Shown here: in pieces, positions 9,029 through 17,622 of the stretch
Layout: each line of letters opens with the position of its first letter
Position numbering within the stretch: position 1 is the stretch's first letter
Virus record (IMG/VR): IMGVR_UViG_3300050821_016308
Location: 1 to 38,087 of that record
Source of the DNA: a virus
DNA length: 38,087 nt
Reading direction: 5' to 3' (one strand)
Made by a program: the position numbers and the translations under genes
The notes under the pieces: model-generated
Database searches by the model: none
What the model was told of the DNA's origin: nothing
The model's input: the letters and a program-made list of their open reading frames with translations, nothing else

Positions 9029-9775
9029 TTAAATATTTTGCCCTATTACAAATCCGTCATATGTACTGCTCCCCGTAATCTCAAATCCAACAGTATCAGC
9101 CTTTGATGCTGTTGTTGTAAGTATCGGCGCACTTCCACCTGCCCATTTTATCGTAGTAAACCAAGTAACCGTCCTGCTTCCCGTGCCATCTTGGAGTATG
9201 CGAATTATAAAGCATTGTCCCGCAGTCCCATTTGAAAGTGCAATCGTGATATTTCCCGCAGGCATTGTTATGTGATGAATATTACCCTTTGATAAATCGA
9301 GGGTTGCGGTTCCGCCTCCAGTTGGATTATATGTTTGTATGCTCGCGTTTGTACCAGAATTAATATTTATAGATGAAGTTGACGGAGCAGCTAACGTACT
9401 CACTGTTTGAGTTCCCGTAAACGTGTTTGCCGCATCGGTACGAGCAACTGTTATCGATGCATCAGGTAACGTAATCGTCCTGGCAGCGCTTGGCCCTGAA
9501 AATGTGAGTACTTGTGATGCAATAGGAAGAGTAGTATTTGAATCGGGGACAGTGATTGTGCGTGTGGTTGCGGTAGTGATTCCTGATGCACTGAAAGCCA
9601 CTTGTTTCGATGTATCAGAACTGTCCTTTATGCGAAATAGCGACGCCAGAATATTAAAGAAATTCATCATCGAGGACTGTTTTGTTGTCGTATTTGCAGT
9701 ATCAACTATCGGCACTAAATCAGCAGCGAGCGGTGTTGTGTAACTGGTGAGAGCGGAGATTTTTTGGTCTGCCAT
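9029..9775 (-). CDS. Tail fibre or appendage protein
   Basis: 248 residues. The N-terminus, MADQKISALT then DLVPIVDTANTTTKQ, is a recurrent opening of phage fibre and appendage proteins. The centre is repeat-like (TRTITVPDS, ARTITLPDASITV), and the C-terminal domain (GNIHHITMPAGNITIALSNG, then IKWAGGSAP) resembles the distal domain of other phage surface proteins. It lies 2 bases from the next gene and in the same operon as the connector. Confidence 0.65.
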   Translation of the reverse strand: MADQKISALTSYTTPLAADLVPIVDTANTTTKQSSMMNFFNILASLFRIKDSSDTSKQVAFSASGITTATTRTITVPDSNTTLPIASQVLTFSGPSAARTITLPDASITVARTDAANTFTGTQTVSTLAAPSTSSININSGTNASIQTYNPTGGGTATLDLSKGNIHHITMPAGNITIALSNGTAGQCFIIRILQDGTGSRTVTWFTTIKWAGGSAPILTTTASKADTVGFEITGSSTYDGFVIGQNI

Positions 9776-9776
9776 A

Positions 9777-9968
9777 TTAAGATTTAGTTAATTTGCTCCA
9801 AATAATTGAGGAAGGATTTGATTGCTCAAGAATCAATTTTGAACTTCCGTCCTCTTGCAATATATACCCGCCGTTTTCAAGTAATAGAAAACTGTTAGAG
9901 CCGAGTGACCGCGTTACTTTTGTATAGGTTGGAGAAGAAGATTTTGTTGTCTTTGTAAACGTCGCCAT
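9777..9968 (-). CDS. Small tail-associated protein
   Basis: 63 residues. The core SFLLLENGGYILQEDGSSKLILEQ is a short beta-repeat common in small phage tail proteins. It is packed between the connector-like protein and the fibre, with gaps of 1-2 bases. Role unknown beyond probable virion association. Confidence 0.6.
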   Translation of the reverse strand: MATFTKTTKSSSPTYTKVTRSLGSNSFLLLENGGYILQEDGSSKLILEQSNPSSIIWSKLTKS

Positions 9969-9970
9969 AT

Positions 9971-10744
9971 TTATCTTCCATAGGAATAACCTCCGACGCC
10001 TGAAGCACCGTTGTCACCGTAGTTGTCGTAGCCTGGACGAAGGAAAAGTACTTCATCGAGTTGTTTTCGACCATAGGCAGTGCGAAGCCGTGTCTCCCAA
10101 TCTGCTAAATCCTGTTTGATGTTCGCGAGTTGAGGCAAATTATTAGCATTGGCAAATTCGTATGCCGCTCCGTAGGACATCATGTGATGGAATACTGGAT
10201 CGAAGCCAGGGATAACAGTGGAATCATTCGGGTCAGTCGTATAGTCACTCGAGGAGAATGGCGTAACGTTTCTGAACCATTCCACTCGCATCAGCGCACC
10301 GGCGGAAACATCTGAAGCTGCCGCAAGGGGATAGAGAAAGATGGAATTAAACTTCACATCATATCGCGGCGCTTGTTTAATCATGTTCGCATCTTCGTTT
10401 GTAGCATTCCCAAATCCCCATCCTGCTACACCATCATCAAATGGAGTAGCACGATAGTAATTTATTCCATCATATGTTACATCAACACGCTTAATTTTTA
10501 GTACTGTTTCAGATACAGGCATCGAATAATCTCTTTGCCCTGCAACGAGTGGAGTTGTAACTATCGGATAGTTAGTATTCCGCATATCATCAAAATCAGA
10601 ATCATCCTGTGATTCCATAATGGCCGAAACGATTTTTTGATACCAAATATTGATATCAATTAGAATATTTGCGGTTGTATAAGTATAAATATTCGTATGC
10701 GTAAGTGAACGAGCCTTGGTTGCGACATCTCCGAGTGTTGCCAT
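9971..10744 (-). CDS. Head-tail connector / adaptor-like protein
   Basis: 257 residues. The helical N-terminus, a central DVTYDGINYYRATPFDD region and the helical C-terminus (FHHMMSYGAAYEFANANNLPQLANIKQDLADWETRLRTAYGRK) resemble adaptor proteins that dock under the portal in short-tailed phages. It is the first tail gene after the glycan cassette. It has its own box promoter (10798-10827), and its leader contains a perfect 8-bp hairpin. The family assignment is tentative. Confidence 0.55.
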   Translation of the reverse strand: MATLGDVATKARSLTHTNIYTYTTANILIDINIWYQKIVSAIMESQDDSDFDDMRNTNYPIVTTPLVAGQRDYSMPVSETVLKIKRVDVTYDGINYYRATPFDDGVAGWGFGNATNEDANMIKQAPRYDVKFNSIFLYPLAAASDVSAGALMRVEWFRNVTPFSSSDYTTDPNDSTVIPGFDPVFHHMMSYGAAYEFANANNLPQLANIKQDLADWETRLRTAYGRKQLDEVLFLRPGYDNYGDNGASGVGGYSYGR

Positions 10745-10759
10745 AATTTTGAGCTAGTA

Positions 10760-10782
10760 GGGCTTGTTTCCTCGACAAGCCC
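10760..10782 (-). promoter_or_regulatory. Leader hairpin before the connector gene
   Basis: GGGCTTGT and ACAAGCCC pair perfectly around a 7-base loop that reads CGAGGAA on the minus strand. It lies between the -10 box (10798-10803) and the ATG at 10744. No T-run follows, so it is more likely a 5' stabiliser or translation control than a terminator. Confidence 0.6.
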
Positions 10783-10797
10783 CGACCGCTTTCTATG

Positions 10798-10827
10798 ACT
10801 ATACTTTTCGAAGCAATATCAATGCAA
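10798..10827 (-). promoter_or_regulatory. TTGCATTGATAT-box promoter of the connector/tail unit
   Basis: TTGCAT (10822-10827), an 18-bp spacer starting TGATAT, and TATAGT (10798-10803). The box contains the stop codon of the upstream glycosyltransferase. One of six copies with the same spacing. Confidence 0.7.
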
Positions 10828-11475
10828 CGCAGGAAGTGTCATGCCACCGCGAAACATGGCCATTCGTTTCGTATTAAGACTACCATCAAATGATTCTCTA
10901 TAAGGATGCGGTAAAAAAGCATCATGATTATATGCAAGCACTGGATTATCAAATAGACATTTAAATTCATATCCAGCCAACTGAGCACGACATCCAACAT
11001 TCACATTATCCGATGACCAAATGCCATCTAATGTTTCATCAAATCCCCCTATTGCTTTAAGAGCTTCGAGAGGAGCAGCACCATTATCTATTTCCCATGT
11101 ATTCCATTCACAGGAACGAATATTCTTAGTCTCATCATTACGATATGCTCGCCAGTCCCATTGAGCAGGAAGTGAAAAATTAAGATTATTTACCTTTCCT
11201 ACAGGAGCAGTGAGAAAAGTATTCGGATATTCTTGATAACAATCCCACCATCTTTGGAGATAATCAGGGCGGATAAGAATATAATCTTGGAGAGACACAA
11301 TCAGTTCACCTTGTGCTCTTTTAAGCATTCGATTATATGCGGCATTTAAATCATGTTTTGTTAAACCGATTTCCACGAGCCACTCGAAATCTATGAATGT
11401 TTGTTTAAGCAAACCAGTGCGAACAATATCAAGTCCTAGCGGTCGTATTGATGGTGTAATGACTGAAATTTTCAT
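10819..11475 (-). CDS. GT-A fold glycosyltransferase (family 2-like)
   Basis: 218 residues. MKISVITPSIRP is a canonical first beta strand of GT2 enzymes. LNAAYNRMLKRAQGELIVSLQDYI is the helix and metal-site region with the DxD reduced to QDY, and AIGGFDE near residue 142 is the acceptor-side motif seen in GT2/GT27-type enzymes. It probably transfers a sugar from a nucleotide donor; substrate unknown. Last gene of the coupled glycan cassette (ATGA overlap upstream); its final residues LH plus stop lie inside a promoter box. Confidence 0.75.
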   Translation of the reverse strand: MKISVITPSIRPLGLDIVRTGLLKQTFIDFEWLVEIGLTKHDLNAAYNRMLKRAQGELIVSLQDYILIRPDYLQRWWDCYQEYPNTFLTAPVGKVNNLNFSLPAQWDWRAYRNDETKNIRSCEWNTWEIDNGAAPLEALKAIGGFDETLDGIWSSDNVNVGCRAQLAGYEFKCLFDNPVLAYNHDAFLPHPYRESFDGSLNTKRMAMFRGGMTLPALH

Positions 11476-11996
11476 TGTCCAGTATATTGAATAATAATAG
11501 AACCTCTTTTTGGGAATTGTTCACGCCACCAGTCAATTGATTTTATACAATGATGCGTATTATCACCACCGATAAGATGGTCTGAAGTCGTAATTGAATG
11601 ATATTGTTTTAAAGCAACGCGACATAATTCTTCTATAGCAGGATTTACTTCAGCCTCAAAGAGATGCTCTAACGTATCAAAAGAATAAATAGCATCAAAA
11701 AAGGAATCAGGATATGGAATTGTTAATAAATCTCCAACCATGAATCGATTTTTTGGATAACTTTCTCCAATTGCATAATCTGAAATATCCATTCCGTATG
11801 CATCAATTTCCGTATCAACAAGATGATTCACGATAAATCCTTTTGCACAACCTACTTCTAAGACTTTATCTCCTTTTTTGAGATTAAGAATTGTGATAAT
11901 TTTTTTCGCTTTCTCCTTAAAATCCTCACCATCTATGTAACCATGATAATTAGATGCATCGCCACCACTTTCAAAATAAGCTTTATCATAAATCAT
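11472..11996 (-). CDS. Class I SAM-dependent methyltransferase
   Basis: 174 residues. Motif I VLEVGCAKGF (45-54), motif II with the acidic residue in YGMDIS (about 67-72), motif III-like VGDLL and motif IV FDAIYSFDTLEHL define the Rossmann methyltransferase fold (Methyltransf_11/23 type). It lies between two glycosyltransferases with ATGA overlaps at both ends, so it most likely methylates a sugar or glycan intermediate made by its neighbours. The substrate is inferred from context only. Confidence 0.8.
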   Translation of the reverse strand: MIYDKAYFESGGDASNYHGYIDGEDFKEKAKKIITILNLKKGDKVLEVGCAKGFIVNHLVDTEIDAYGMDISDYAIGESYPKNRFMVGDLLTIPYPDSFFDAIYSFDTLEHLFEAEVNPAIEELCRVALKQYHSITTSDHLIGGDNTHHCIKSIDWWREQFPKRGSIIIQYTGQ

Positions 11997-12892
11997 AAAG
12001 AATTGATTCCTTCCATTAAAGCTTTTGCATAATGATATTCAGTCCAATTATTTTGAATATATTGTAATCCTAATTTTCCCATATTATTTTCTTCCATACA
12101 TTCATTTACAAATCCTCGAATTGTACCAGCATCAGGATTTGAAACTATACCACCACCGCTTGCTTCAACAAATTCTCTATTTTTTGGTGAATCAGACATT
12201 ACAATTACTGGAACACCACATGCCATTGCTTCAAGAGTACACCGTTGCCCTCCACCCCATTCACTAGATGTATTAAGCACGCAATGAGACATGTTAATCA
12301 TATTAGTAATATCAGAAGCAGGTAATTCAGGAAAAATAGAAACACCAGCCTTTTTACATGCCTCATAACCATTTCTATCATATTGTTGTAAACGTCCCGC
12401 GACTGCACCACGTCTACCAACTGAAGCAAAGAGTTCATGCCGCTTCCATTCAGCAAAAGTGGCCTGCATGAAAGCATCCCATGTCTTAGGCATACCTGTT
12501 TTAGGTTTAAAAATGCTCGTATTCACGCCAAAAGCACGTTTATAGGGTATTCCTTGTCTTTCGCAATCTTCTTCGTTTATACGCGATTCTACGAATACTA
12601 AGTCGAAATCCTTTACATCAATAGCCTTAAGTGGGCCTCCTGCGAATAAGAGACATTTCTTATAGGGAAGTTCACAAACTTCTTGCCAAATCGCCGCATC
12701 TTTACCATAAGCAGTACAAGGTGCTTCCCAAAATAAAACAACATCGGGGTTAAACTCAGTGAGATTCTTTAATGGCAAATCAAAATAAGCTACTTCATGC
12801 TCTTTGGAGATAAGTCTCATTGCCGCATATAGTCCGTCGTGCCATTGGCCATATCGGCCATCCATGCCGAACCACAGAAAGGCAATTTTCAT
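11993..12892 (-). CDS. GT-B fold glycosyltransferase (family 4-like)
   Basis: 299 residues from the ATG at 12892, which overlaps the HNH stop as ATGA and gives the classic first strand MKIAFLWFG; a longer reading from 12940 would run into the HNH gene. The C-terminal half has the GT4 donor site SSEWGGGQRCTLEAMACG (about 209-226), followed by VPVIV. Probably extends or caps the glycan made by the cassette. Confidence 0.8.
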   Translation of the reverse strand: MKIAFLWFGMDGRYGQWHDGLYAAMRLISKEHEVAYFDLPLKNLTEFNPDVVLFWEAPCTAYGKDAAIWQEVCELPYKKCLLFAGGPLKAIDVKDFDLVFVESRINEEDCERQGIPYKRAFGVNTSIFKPKTGMPKTWDAFMQATFAEWKRHELFASVGRRGAVAGRLQQYDRNGYEACKKAGVSIFPELPASDITNMINMSHCVLNTSSEWGGGQRCTLEAMACGVPVIVMSDSPKNREFVEASGGGIVSNPDAGTIRGFVNECMEENNMGKLGLQYIQNNWTEYHYAKALMEGINSL

Positions 12893-13344
12893 AGAAACTT
12901 TCTCATTTTGCCTGCATAAGTATCTGTTGTTTTGTGACATGGTTCACATAATGTGCGACCGTTATCTATGGCGAAGCGAAGCTCAGGAAATAAAGAAAAA
13001 GCCTTGATATGGTCAGCGTGCAATATTACCTTTTTCCCTACACCGCTTTTAGCTCCACACCAAATACAAGTGTAATTATCTCTCTCAAAAACAACCTTGC
13101 GCCATAGCTTGTATTCTGCTGAAGTTCTTATACTCCTATTTATTGGAGTCACACCGCCTCTCCAATTTGAATTATTACTACCCGCTCTCTGTTTCTTGAA
13201 CAAGGCTAAAGTGTCGGGAGTATGTTTAATACCTAAGCGGCGCTTATTTCCTTTTAGGGATTTTATCTGGGCGGGTGTAGCTTTAAGTCCCGTGTGGGAT
13301 TTACTCATTTTAGCTCTAGTTTCAGCAGAGTGAGGGCCTTTCAT
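12889..13344 (-). CDS. NUMOD3-HNH homing endonuclease
   Basis: 151 residues. The N-terminus holds a NUMOD3 DNA-binding repeat (HSAETRAKMSKSHTG, then a second weaker copy). The C-terminus is a full HNH nuclease: CIWCG, LHADHIK, an Asn in AIDNG, and CEPCH. It sits inside the glycan cassette with ATGA overlaps at both ends, so it interrupts the cassette without breaking translation. Free-standing endonucleases of this type promote their own spread between phage genomes. Confidence 0.9.
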   Translation of the reverse strand: MKGPHSAETRAKMSKSHTGLKATPAQIKSLKGNKRRLGIKHTPDTLALFKKQRAGSNNSNWRGGVTPINRSIRTSAEYKLWRKVVFERDNYTCIWCGAKSGVGKKVILHADHIKAFSLFPELRFAIDNGRTLCEPCHKTTDTYAGKMRKFL

Positions 13345-15647
13345 TTGAGTATATTATCCCACATTTGTGCTATTTTTGTCCATGAGAAGTCAACAGTTAA
13401 CTCTACTGGCTTTCTCTTTATTTTCAAAGATTCTACTATCATATCAACCCACTTTTCCTGCTGCTCTTCATCCTCCATTCCGAAAAAAAATTGATAGGGA
13501 CGATTCCAATTATCTTTATTCTTCTTAGAATGAGTCGTCAGGCCTGTTATGTTCATCTCTTTCAAAGCGGCGAAGTCTGAAGTAATAGCTAACGCTCCCG
13601 CTGCCTGAGCTTTTAGAACGCTTATGCAGAAAATCTCTGCAAACTCACTCGGATAAGCAAATACGCCTGCTTTCTGGTAAAGCTTTCCAACCTCTTCTTG
13701 CGAAAGTCGTCCGAGATCTTCAATACCAGCATCTTTGATAGCTTTCTTGGTGTACTCCATCCATTCCATTTTCTTTGAATCCGACTGGTGAGCGTTCACA
13801 AAGCCTTCCCAGCCATAACACCAAGCCATCTTTGCCTTTGGTACGCGTTTCTTGATCTGTTTAAATAGTTTAGGCATCACATCCATCGAGCGATCTGGTG
13901 AAGACGTGTTGATTATGAGATATGGGTCACGCTTAATTGTTGGGTCAAGATTCATCTCCACGCCATTCGGAATAATCTCTATCTTGTTGTTGGGAACGTT
14001 TGGGAAAAGTGAACGATGGAATTTTGATTTAACAAATATTTTAGTCACTCGCTCGAGTCGCTTTTCTGTAAATTCTCCTTCCGAGACTACATCGTGTAAG
14101 TCTAGGAATATCTTTGAGGCATTAATAGGAGCATCGAGTGCTTTCGGCCAACGCCAAATAATTGCCACATCTTGTTTGTCTCGATAGTTGAATTCCCAGA
14201 AAGGCTTGTAGGTAACATTCTCTGTTTTTATCTCTTTATGTCCACAATTGTTATAAACGGTCACATTCCACCCAAGTTTCGCTAGTTCACGAGCGTTGTA
14301 TATTACCGCTTCCTCTGAACCACCTACCATCTTTGTTTTTGCAAGTTCAGGATTCCACTGCTCGATAGTATTCCCGCAATAAATCACTAAATCCTTCCCA
14401 CTGGATTCCGTTTTAATGAAATTCTCGTTGCGAATCACTGCGATTGCCGGATGTGAGCGTAAATCTTCGGGTACTTTGTCCAATTCCTTCTTAAGTTTCT
14501 CTTTATCCGTAATTTTCTGAAGTTTTTGAACGATTCTGAGAGCACGTGCAAGCATTTCCTTATCCTTCTCACCTTCTTTTACATATTCAAGAAGCTTTTC
14601 ATCATTGGGATAGATTTTGAGACATCCTTTAAGGACGGGGAGCATAAGGTCTGGTCGGCTTTTCTGCGCGTAAATCTTTGCGAGGAGCATCATAGGGTTG
14701 TAATCGTAGTCTCGAGGGTTGTAGACAATCATTTTCATTATCTGAGGACGTTTGACCATCCCTTGAAGGCAATACTGTTCGGCTTTATCCATGTCTCCGA
14801 AGTCATAGAGGTAGGCTGCAAGCTGCAAATATGCGTCTGGGAGCGCCGGATTGAGTCCAATAGCTATCTGTAGCTCTCGCACACACTCTTCCCGCCGTGA
14901 GAGCGCTTTGTAAACGTTCGCGAGTCGCGTATGGGCAAGGTAAATCTCTTCGCTAGAGTGAGATTCTTTAATGAACTTCTCAAATGTTTCACGTGAACCT
15001 TTAAAATCAGATACGGAAAACTGTGCGTTAGCTAAATTCCAATATTCACGCGGATCGCTTGTAGCCATTTTCTTTGCTATCTTTAAGTTACGCTCAGCAT
15101 TCGCAGCACTTCGTTTCTTGTCCGTAAGATGCAATCGTTCAATGCCCTCAATCAAAGCAACTCTGAGCTGTCTATTCGGCTGTAAATCCTCATGTAGAGC
15201 ACCCACCCATGTAGCTGCTCCGTCATTCTTGATAATCATTGTCTTTCTGTGAACTACTACAGGCTTCTTGTGCTCGTCCCAATCATAGAGATACCAGAAT
15301 CCAAACCCATCGGCGTGCTCGTTCTCTTTTATCGTATCTCTCAACTTCTCGAGTCCTCTCCAAATGTCATCGGCATCACACCAAAGAATGTAATCATAAT
15401 CTTTTGGTACTTGTGAAAAGTTAAAGTTACGCGCTGCTGCAAAATCATCTATCCAATCAAAGTCTGACAAGTGGGCATTAAAATTCTTTACGACATTAGC
15501 AACTGCAGCATTTTTTCTTTCTTCCTTTTTTGTTGTGCGTGTAACAAAAATGCCATCTACATATGGAGCGATTGAATCAAGACAACGATTGAGTAAAAGA
15601 GCTTCTTCATTTGAACTTTTTACAATTAAACAAAGAGCAATTTTCAT
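13341..15647 (-). CDS. Three-part GT2 - TPR - GT-B glycosyltransferase fusion
   Basis: 768 residues. Residues 1-200 are a GT2 domain of the WaaE-like kind: LCLIVKSSNEEALL, the metal site CDADD (90-94) and HED (152-154). About 200-350 is a run of TPR-like helical repeats (YWNLANAQF, AHTRLANVYKALSRREECV, AYLQLAAYLYDFGDMDKAEQ). About 400-768 is a GT-B/GT4-like domain (MVGGSEEAVIYNARELAKLGWNVTVYNN, IEIIPNGVE, YPSEFAEIFCISVLKAQAAGALAI). Two catalytic folds joined by a protein-interaction scaffold suggest a processive or multi-step transferase acting on a protein. First gene of the coupled cassette and far larger than a usual phage glycosyltransferase. Confidence 0.85.
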   Translation of the reverse strand: MKIALCLIVKSSNEEALLLNRCLDSIAPYVDGIFVTRTTKKEERKNAAVANVVKNFNAHLSDFDWIDDFAAARNFNFSQVPKDYDYILWCDADDIWRGLEKLRDTIKENEHADGFGFWYLYDWDEHKKPVVVHRKTMIIKNDGAATWVGALHEDLQPNRQLRVALIEGIERLHLTDKKRSAANAERNLKIAKKMATSDPREYWNLANAQFSVSDFKGSRETFEKFIKESHSSEEIYLAHTRLANVYKALSRREECVRELQIAIGLNPALPDAYLQLAAYLYDFGDMDKAEQYCLQGMVKRPQIMKMIVYNPRDYDYNPMMLLAKIYAQKSRPDLMLPVLKGCLKIYPNDEKLLEYVKEGEKDKEMLARALRIVQKLQKITDKEKLKKELDKVPEDLRSHPAIAVIRNENFIKTESSGKDLVIYCGNTIEQWNPELAKTKMVGGSEEAVIYNARELAKLGWNVTVYNNCGHKEIKTENVTYKPFWEFNYRDKQDVAIIWRWPKALDAPINASKIFLDLHDVVSEGEFTEKRLERVTKIFVKSKFHRSLFPNVPNNKIEIIPNGVEMNLDPTIKRDPYLIINTSSPDRSMDVMPKLFKQIKKRVPKAKMAWCYGWEGFVNAHQSDSKKMEWMEYTKKAIKDAGIEDLGRLSQEEVGKLYQKAGVFAYPSEFAEIFCISVLKAQAAGALAITSDFAALKEMNITGLTTHSKKNKDNWNRPYQFFFGMEDEEQQEKWVDMIVESLKIKRKPVELTVDFSWTKIAQMWDNILK

Positions 15648-15649
15648 AT

Positions 15650-15991
15650 TTAAATATTAACGGGTAAAGCAAATTCAGGAAATTTCTTCGTAAACCATAA
15701 GGCACCTTCTTTTCGTGAGCGACCTCCCGCCTTAAACCACTCCATTTCTTCTTCCTCTAAACCAGTAATAAGCATTTCATGTAGCTCCACAGGAATCTCA
15801 AAAAGGGCACGCGTATAAGGGGCACCTTTCTTTTTTGCCGAAGCAAATTCATCCAAATGAAGACCTTTTTGCATTTGAATCCCCTTAATAACTATATGAT
15901 AATCTTCTGGAAAAAGACGAATATAATTCTTTACGATTGCTTCGATATGTTTTTTGGTTGCAGAGTTTTTTCCATCGAGGAGAATGGACAT
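15650..15991 (-). CDS. Hypothetical protein between capsid gene and glycan cassette
   Basis: 113 residues, basic and acidic, no recognised domain (EEEEMEWFKAGGRSRKEGALWFTKKFPEF). It lies just after the terminator that follows the capsid gene and 2 bases before the large glycosyltransferase. It could be a cassette accessory or a head protein; nothing in the sequence decides. Confidence 0.55.
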   Translation of the reverse strand: MSILLDGKNSATKKHIEAIVKNYIRLFPEDYHIVIKGIQMQKGLHLDEFASAKKKGAPYTRALFEIPVELHEMLITGLEEEEMEWFKAGGRSRKEGALWFTKKFPEFALPVNI

Positions 15992-16008
15992 GAAGATATA
16001 TAAACATA

Positions 16009-16034
16009 CAAAACCCCCACCGTAAAGATGGGGG
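16009..16034 (-). terminator. Rho-independent terminator after the major capsid gene
   Basis: On the minus strand CCCCCA and TGGGGG pair around a 9-base loop and are followed by TTTTG. It separates the very highly expressed capsid gene from the downstream glycan genes and would lower their expression. Confidence 0.8.
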
Positions 16035-16053
16035 CTGTGTATATCCTTTTGTT

Positions 16054-16977
16054 TTAAGCCAAAAGAAAACCCGAGCAGAAGAAGTTGGAATCTTGATTTC
16101 TGATCTCGAGTGTCAAACTTGCATACACCGCGCGAGGGGTGTAAGCACCACCTGTCTGAAGGTCGGTCAAAACGGTAGGCTTCTCGAGGAAAGCAACTTT
16201 CAGTTTCTCGGGACGAATGCCCAAGATACGGCCAGTTGCATCTCCTGATTGCTGGACGAAACGGTGTTTGTGGAGCGTAAGCGTACCAAACGCAGTTTCA
16301 TACGTTGTGACAGTCTTAACGATTCCACGGATATCAGGAGCGTTCACGACAACGTTCGACTTTGCGACGAAGGTGTCAGTGTTGCGCTTCATGATACCAC
16401 CCATGAAGACGTCGGTTGCGACATCTCCGTTTGAGTTAGACCAGTTCGTCTGCATCAGACCATCAAGGATAGATGCCGAGAATACAGTACCAGACGTTTG
16501 AGCGGTGGTGTTTGTAGACTTAGAAATAGCAGTGATGATTCCCATCATCGTCTGAGCAGTTCCTGAGATACCAGAAGTCTGCGTACCGCGAACGAGGTCA
16601 AACTCGACTGCGTTGGTGAACTCCATGAGTCCTTTTGCCAACTGGCGGTCAAGTTCGTTCTGTCCGTGATAGTGCTGAACGGCAATCTGAGGGCGCGTCA
16701 CACGAATCGGAATGGCGATTTCTTCCACGATGTTCGTCAAGAGCGTTGGCGTAGTACGAGTCAGGTATGTGAAGTCCTGTCCTTGCTCGACTGCTTGAGA
16801 AGCAGGAGTAAGAAGAGTATCAACAGGATACGAGTGAATCATCGCAATCGCGTTAGTCTTTCCGAGCATCGCAAAGATGCCATCTTCACGCGCAGAGATA
16901 ATTTCAACTGAATCAAGAACGATGTCGGTCTTGATGGTCAAGTCTCCATAGGTCTGCAATACAGCTGTTTGAGCCAT
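16054..16977 (-). CDS. Major capsid protein, SU10/DUF5309-like HK97 fold
   Basis: 307 residues. IGHYHGQ-like motif IAVQHYHGQNELDRQLAKGLMEFTNAVEFDLVRG followed by MGGIMKRNTDTF, then a beta-rich C-terminal half (FGTLTLHKHRFV, ILGIRPEKLKVAFLEKP, GGAYTPRAVYASLTLEIRN) matches the SU10 major capsid family. There is no long N-terminal delta domain, consistent with the separate scaffold gene just upstream. Followed by a strong terminator. The start has no clear Shine-Dalgarno site. Confidence 0.85.
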   Translation of the reverse strand: MAQTAVLQTYGDLTIKTDIVLDSVEIISAREDGIFAMLGKTNAIAMIHSYPVDTLLTPASQAVEQGQDFTYLTRTTPTLLTNIVEEIAIPIRVTRPQIAVQHYHGQNELDRQLAKGLMEFTNAVEFDLVRGTQTSGISGTAQTMMGIITAISKSTNTTAQTSGTVFSASILDGLMQTNWSNSNGDVATDVFMGGIMKRNTDTFVAKSNVVVNAPDIRGIVKTVTTYETAFGTLTLHKHRFVQQSGDATGRILGIRPEKLKVAFLEKPTVLTDLQTGGAYTPRAVYASLTLEIRNQDSNFFCSGFLLA

Positions 16978-16989
16978 GATGTGAAGCGT

Positions 16990-17550
16990 TTATCTTTCGT
17001 TATTTGCAGCATTGATAGCTGAAGCAAATACAAGTGCCGTGTCTTCATTAGTTGAGCCACGAGCATTTGTAACTTGAATCGCTTGTTCAGTCACTGATTT
17101 AGCTTGAGATAAACGTGAGTTAGAAGAAACAATTGATTTATTGTTTGCTACTTCATCGGCCACTTTTGCTTTCTCAAAATACGTCTTGAATGCATCGCTA
17201 CCCACAACCTCGGCAGGATTCGTCCCCATCGCATTAATGATGGCTTCGTGTCCTTTAAATTCTGGGTTGTTAGCATAGAAGACTTGTGTCTCGAGTGTTT
17301 GAACCTTAGACGCTAGGTTGGGGTCAACGGCGGGCGCAGGACTGACTGCAGCTATCTTTTTACCGACGTAACTCTGAGTGTCCTTGAGGGCCTTCAGAGC
17401 TGTTTCCTTATCCTTAAAGTCTTTTCCGAGTGTTTGGTTCAACTCAGCAAGTGAAAGGGCATTAGAAACCGCCGCGCCACCTTCTGCTGATGTCACGTGG
17501 GCATCATCAGGGACGGTCTTGTCGGTAAGGTTTTCTTGATTTTCGTTCAT
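16990..17550 (-). CDS. Capsid assembly scaffolding protein
   Basis: 186 residues, acidic, helical, with Ala/Asn/Lys-rich composition and a disordered N-terminus (NENQENLTDKTVPDDAHV). It lies between the portal group and the capsid gene, where phage scaffolds are normally coded. No protease domain is present. Assignment is from position, composition and length. Confidence 0.65.
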   Translation of the reverse strand: MNENQENLTDKTVPDDAHVTSAEGGAAVSNALSLAELNQTLGKDFKDKETALKALKDTQSYVGKKIAAVSPAPAVDPNLASKVQTLETQVFYANNPEFKGHEAIINAMGTNPAEVVGSDAFKTYFEKAKVADEVANNKSIVSSNSRLSQAKSVTEQAIQVTNARGSTNEDTALVFASAINAANNER

Positions 17551-17596
17551 AACAATTTCAATGGATTAATAACGGGGTTCGACCTTAATTAATTCC

Positions 17597-17614
17597 CCGC
17601 GTGAGGAAACGCGG
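17597..17614 (-). promoter_or_regulatory. Perfect hairpin upstream of the scaffold gene
   Basis: CCGCGT and ACGCGG pair around a 6-base loop in the 72-base gap before the scaffold start. No T-run follows. A second weaker pairing (GGGG with CCCC) spans the rest of the gap. Possibly an RNA-processing or stabilising element ahead of the highly expressed scaffold and capsid genes. Confidence 0.5.
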
Positions 17615-17622
17615 AATATCAA

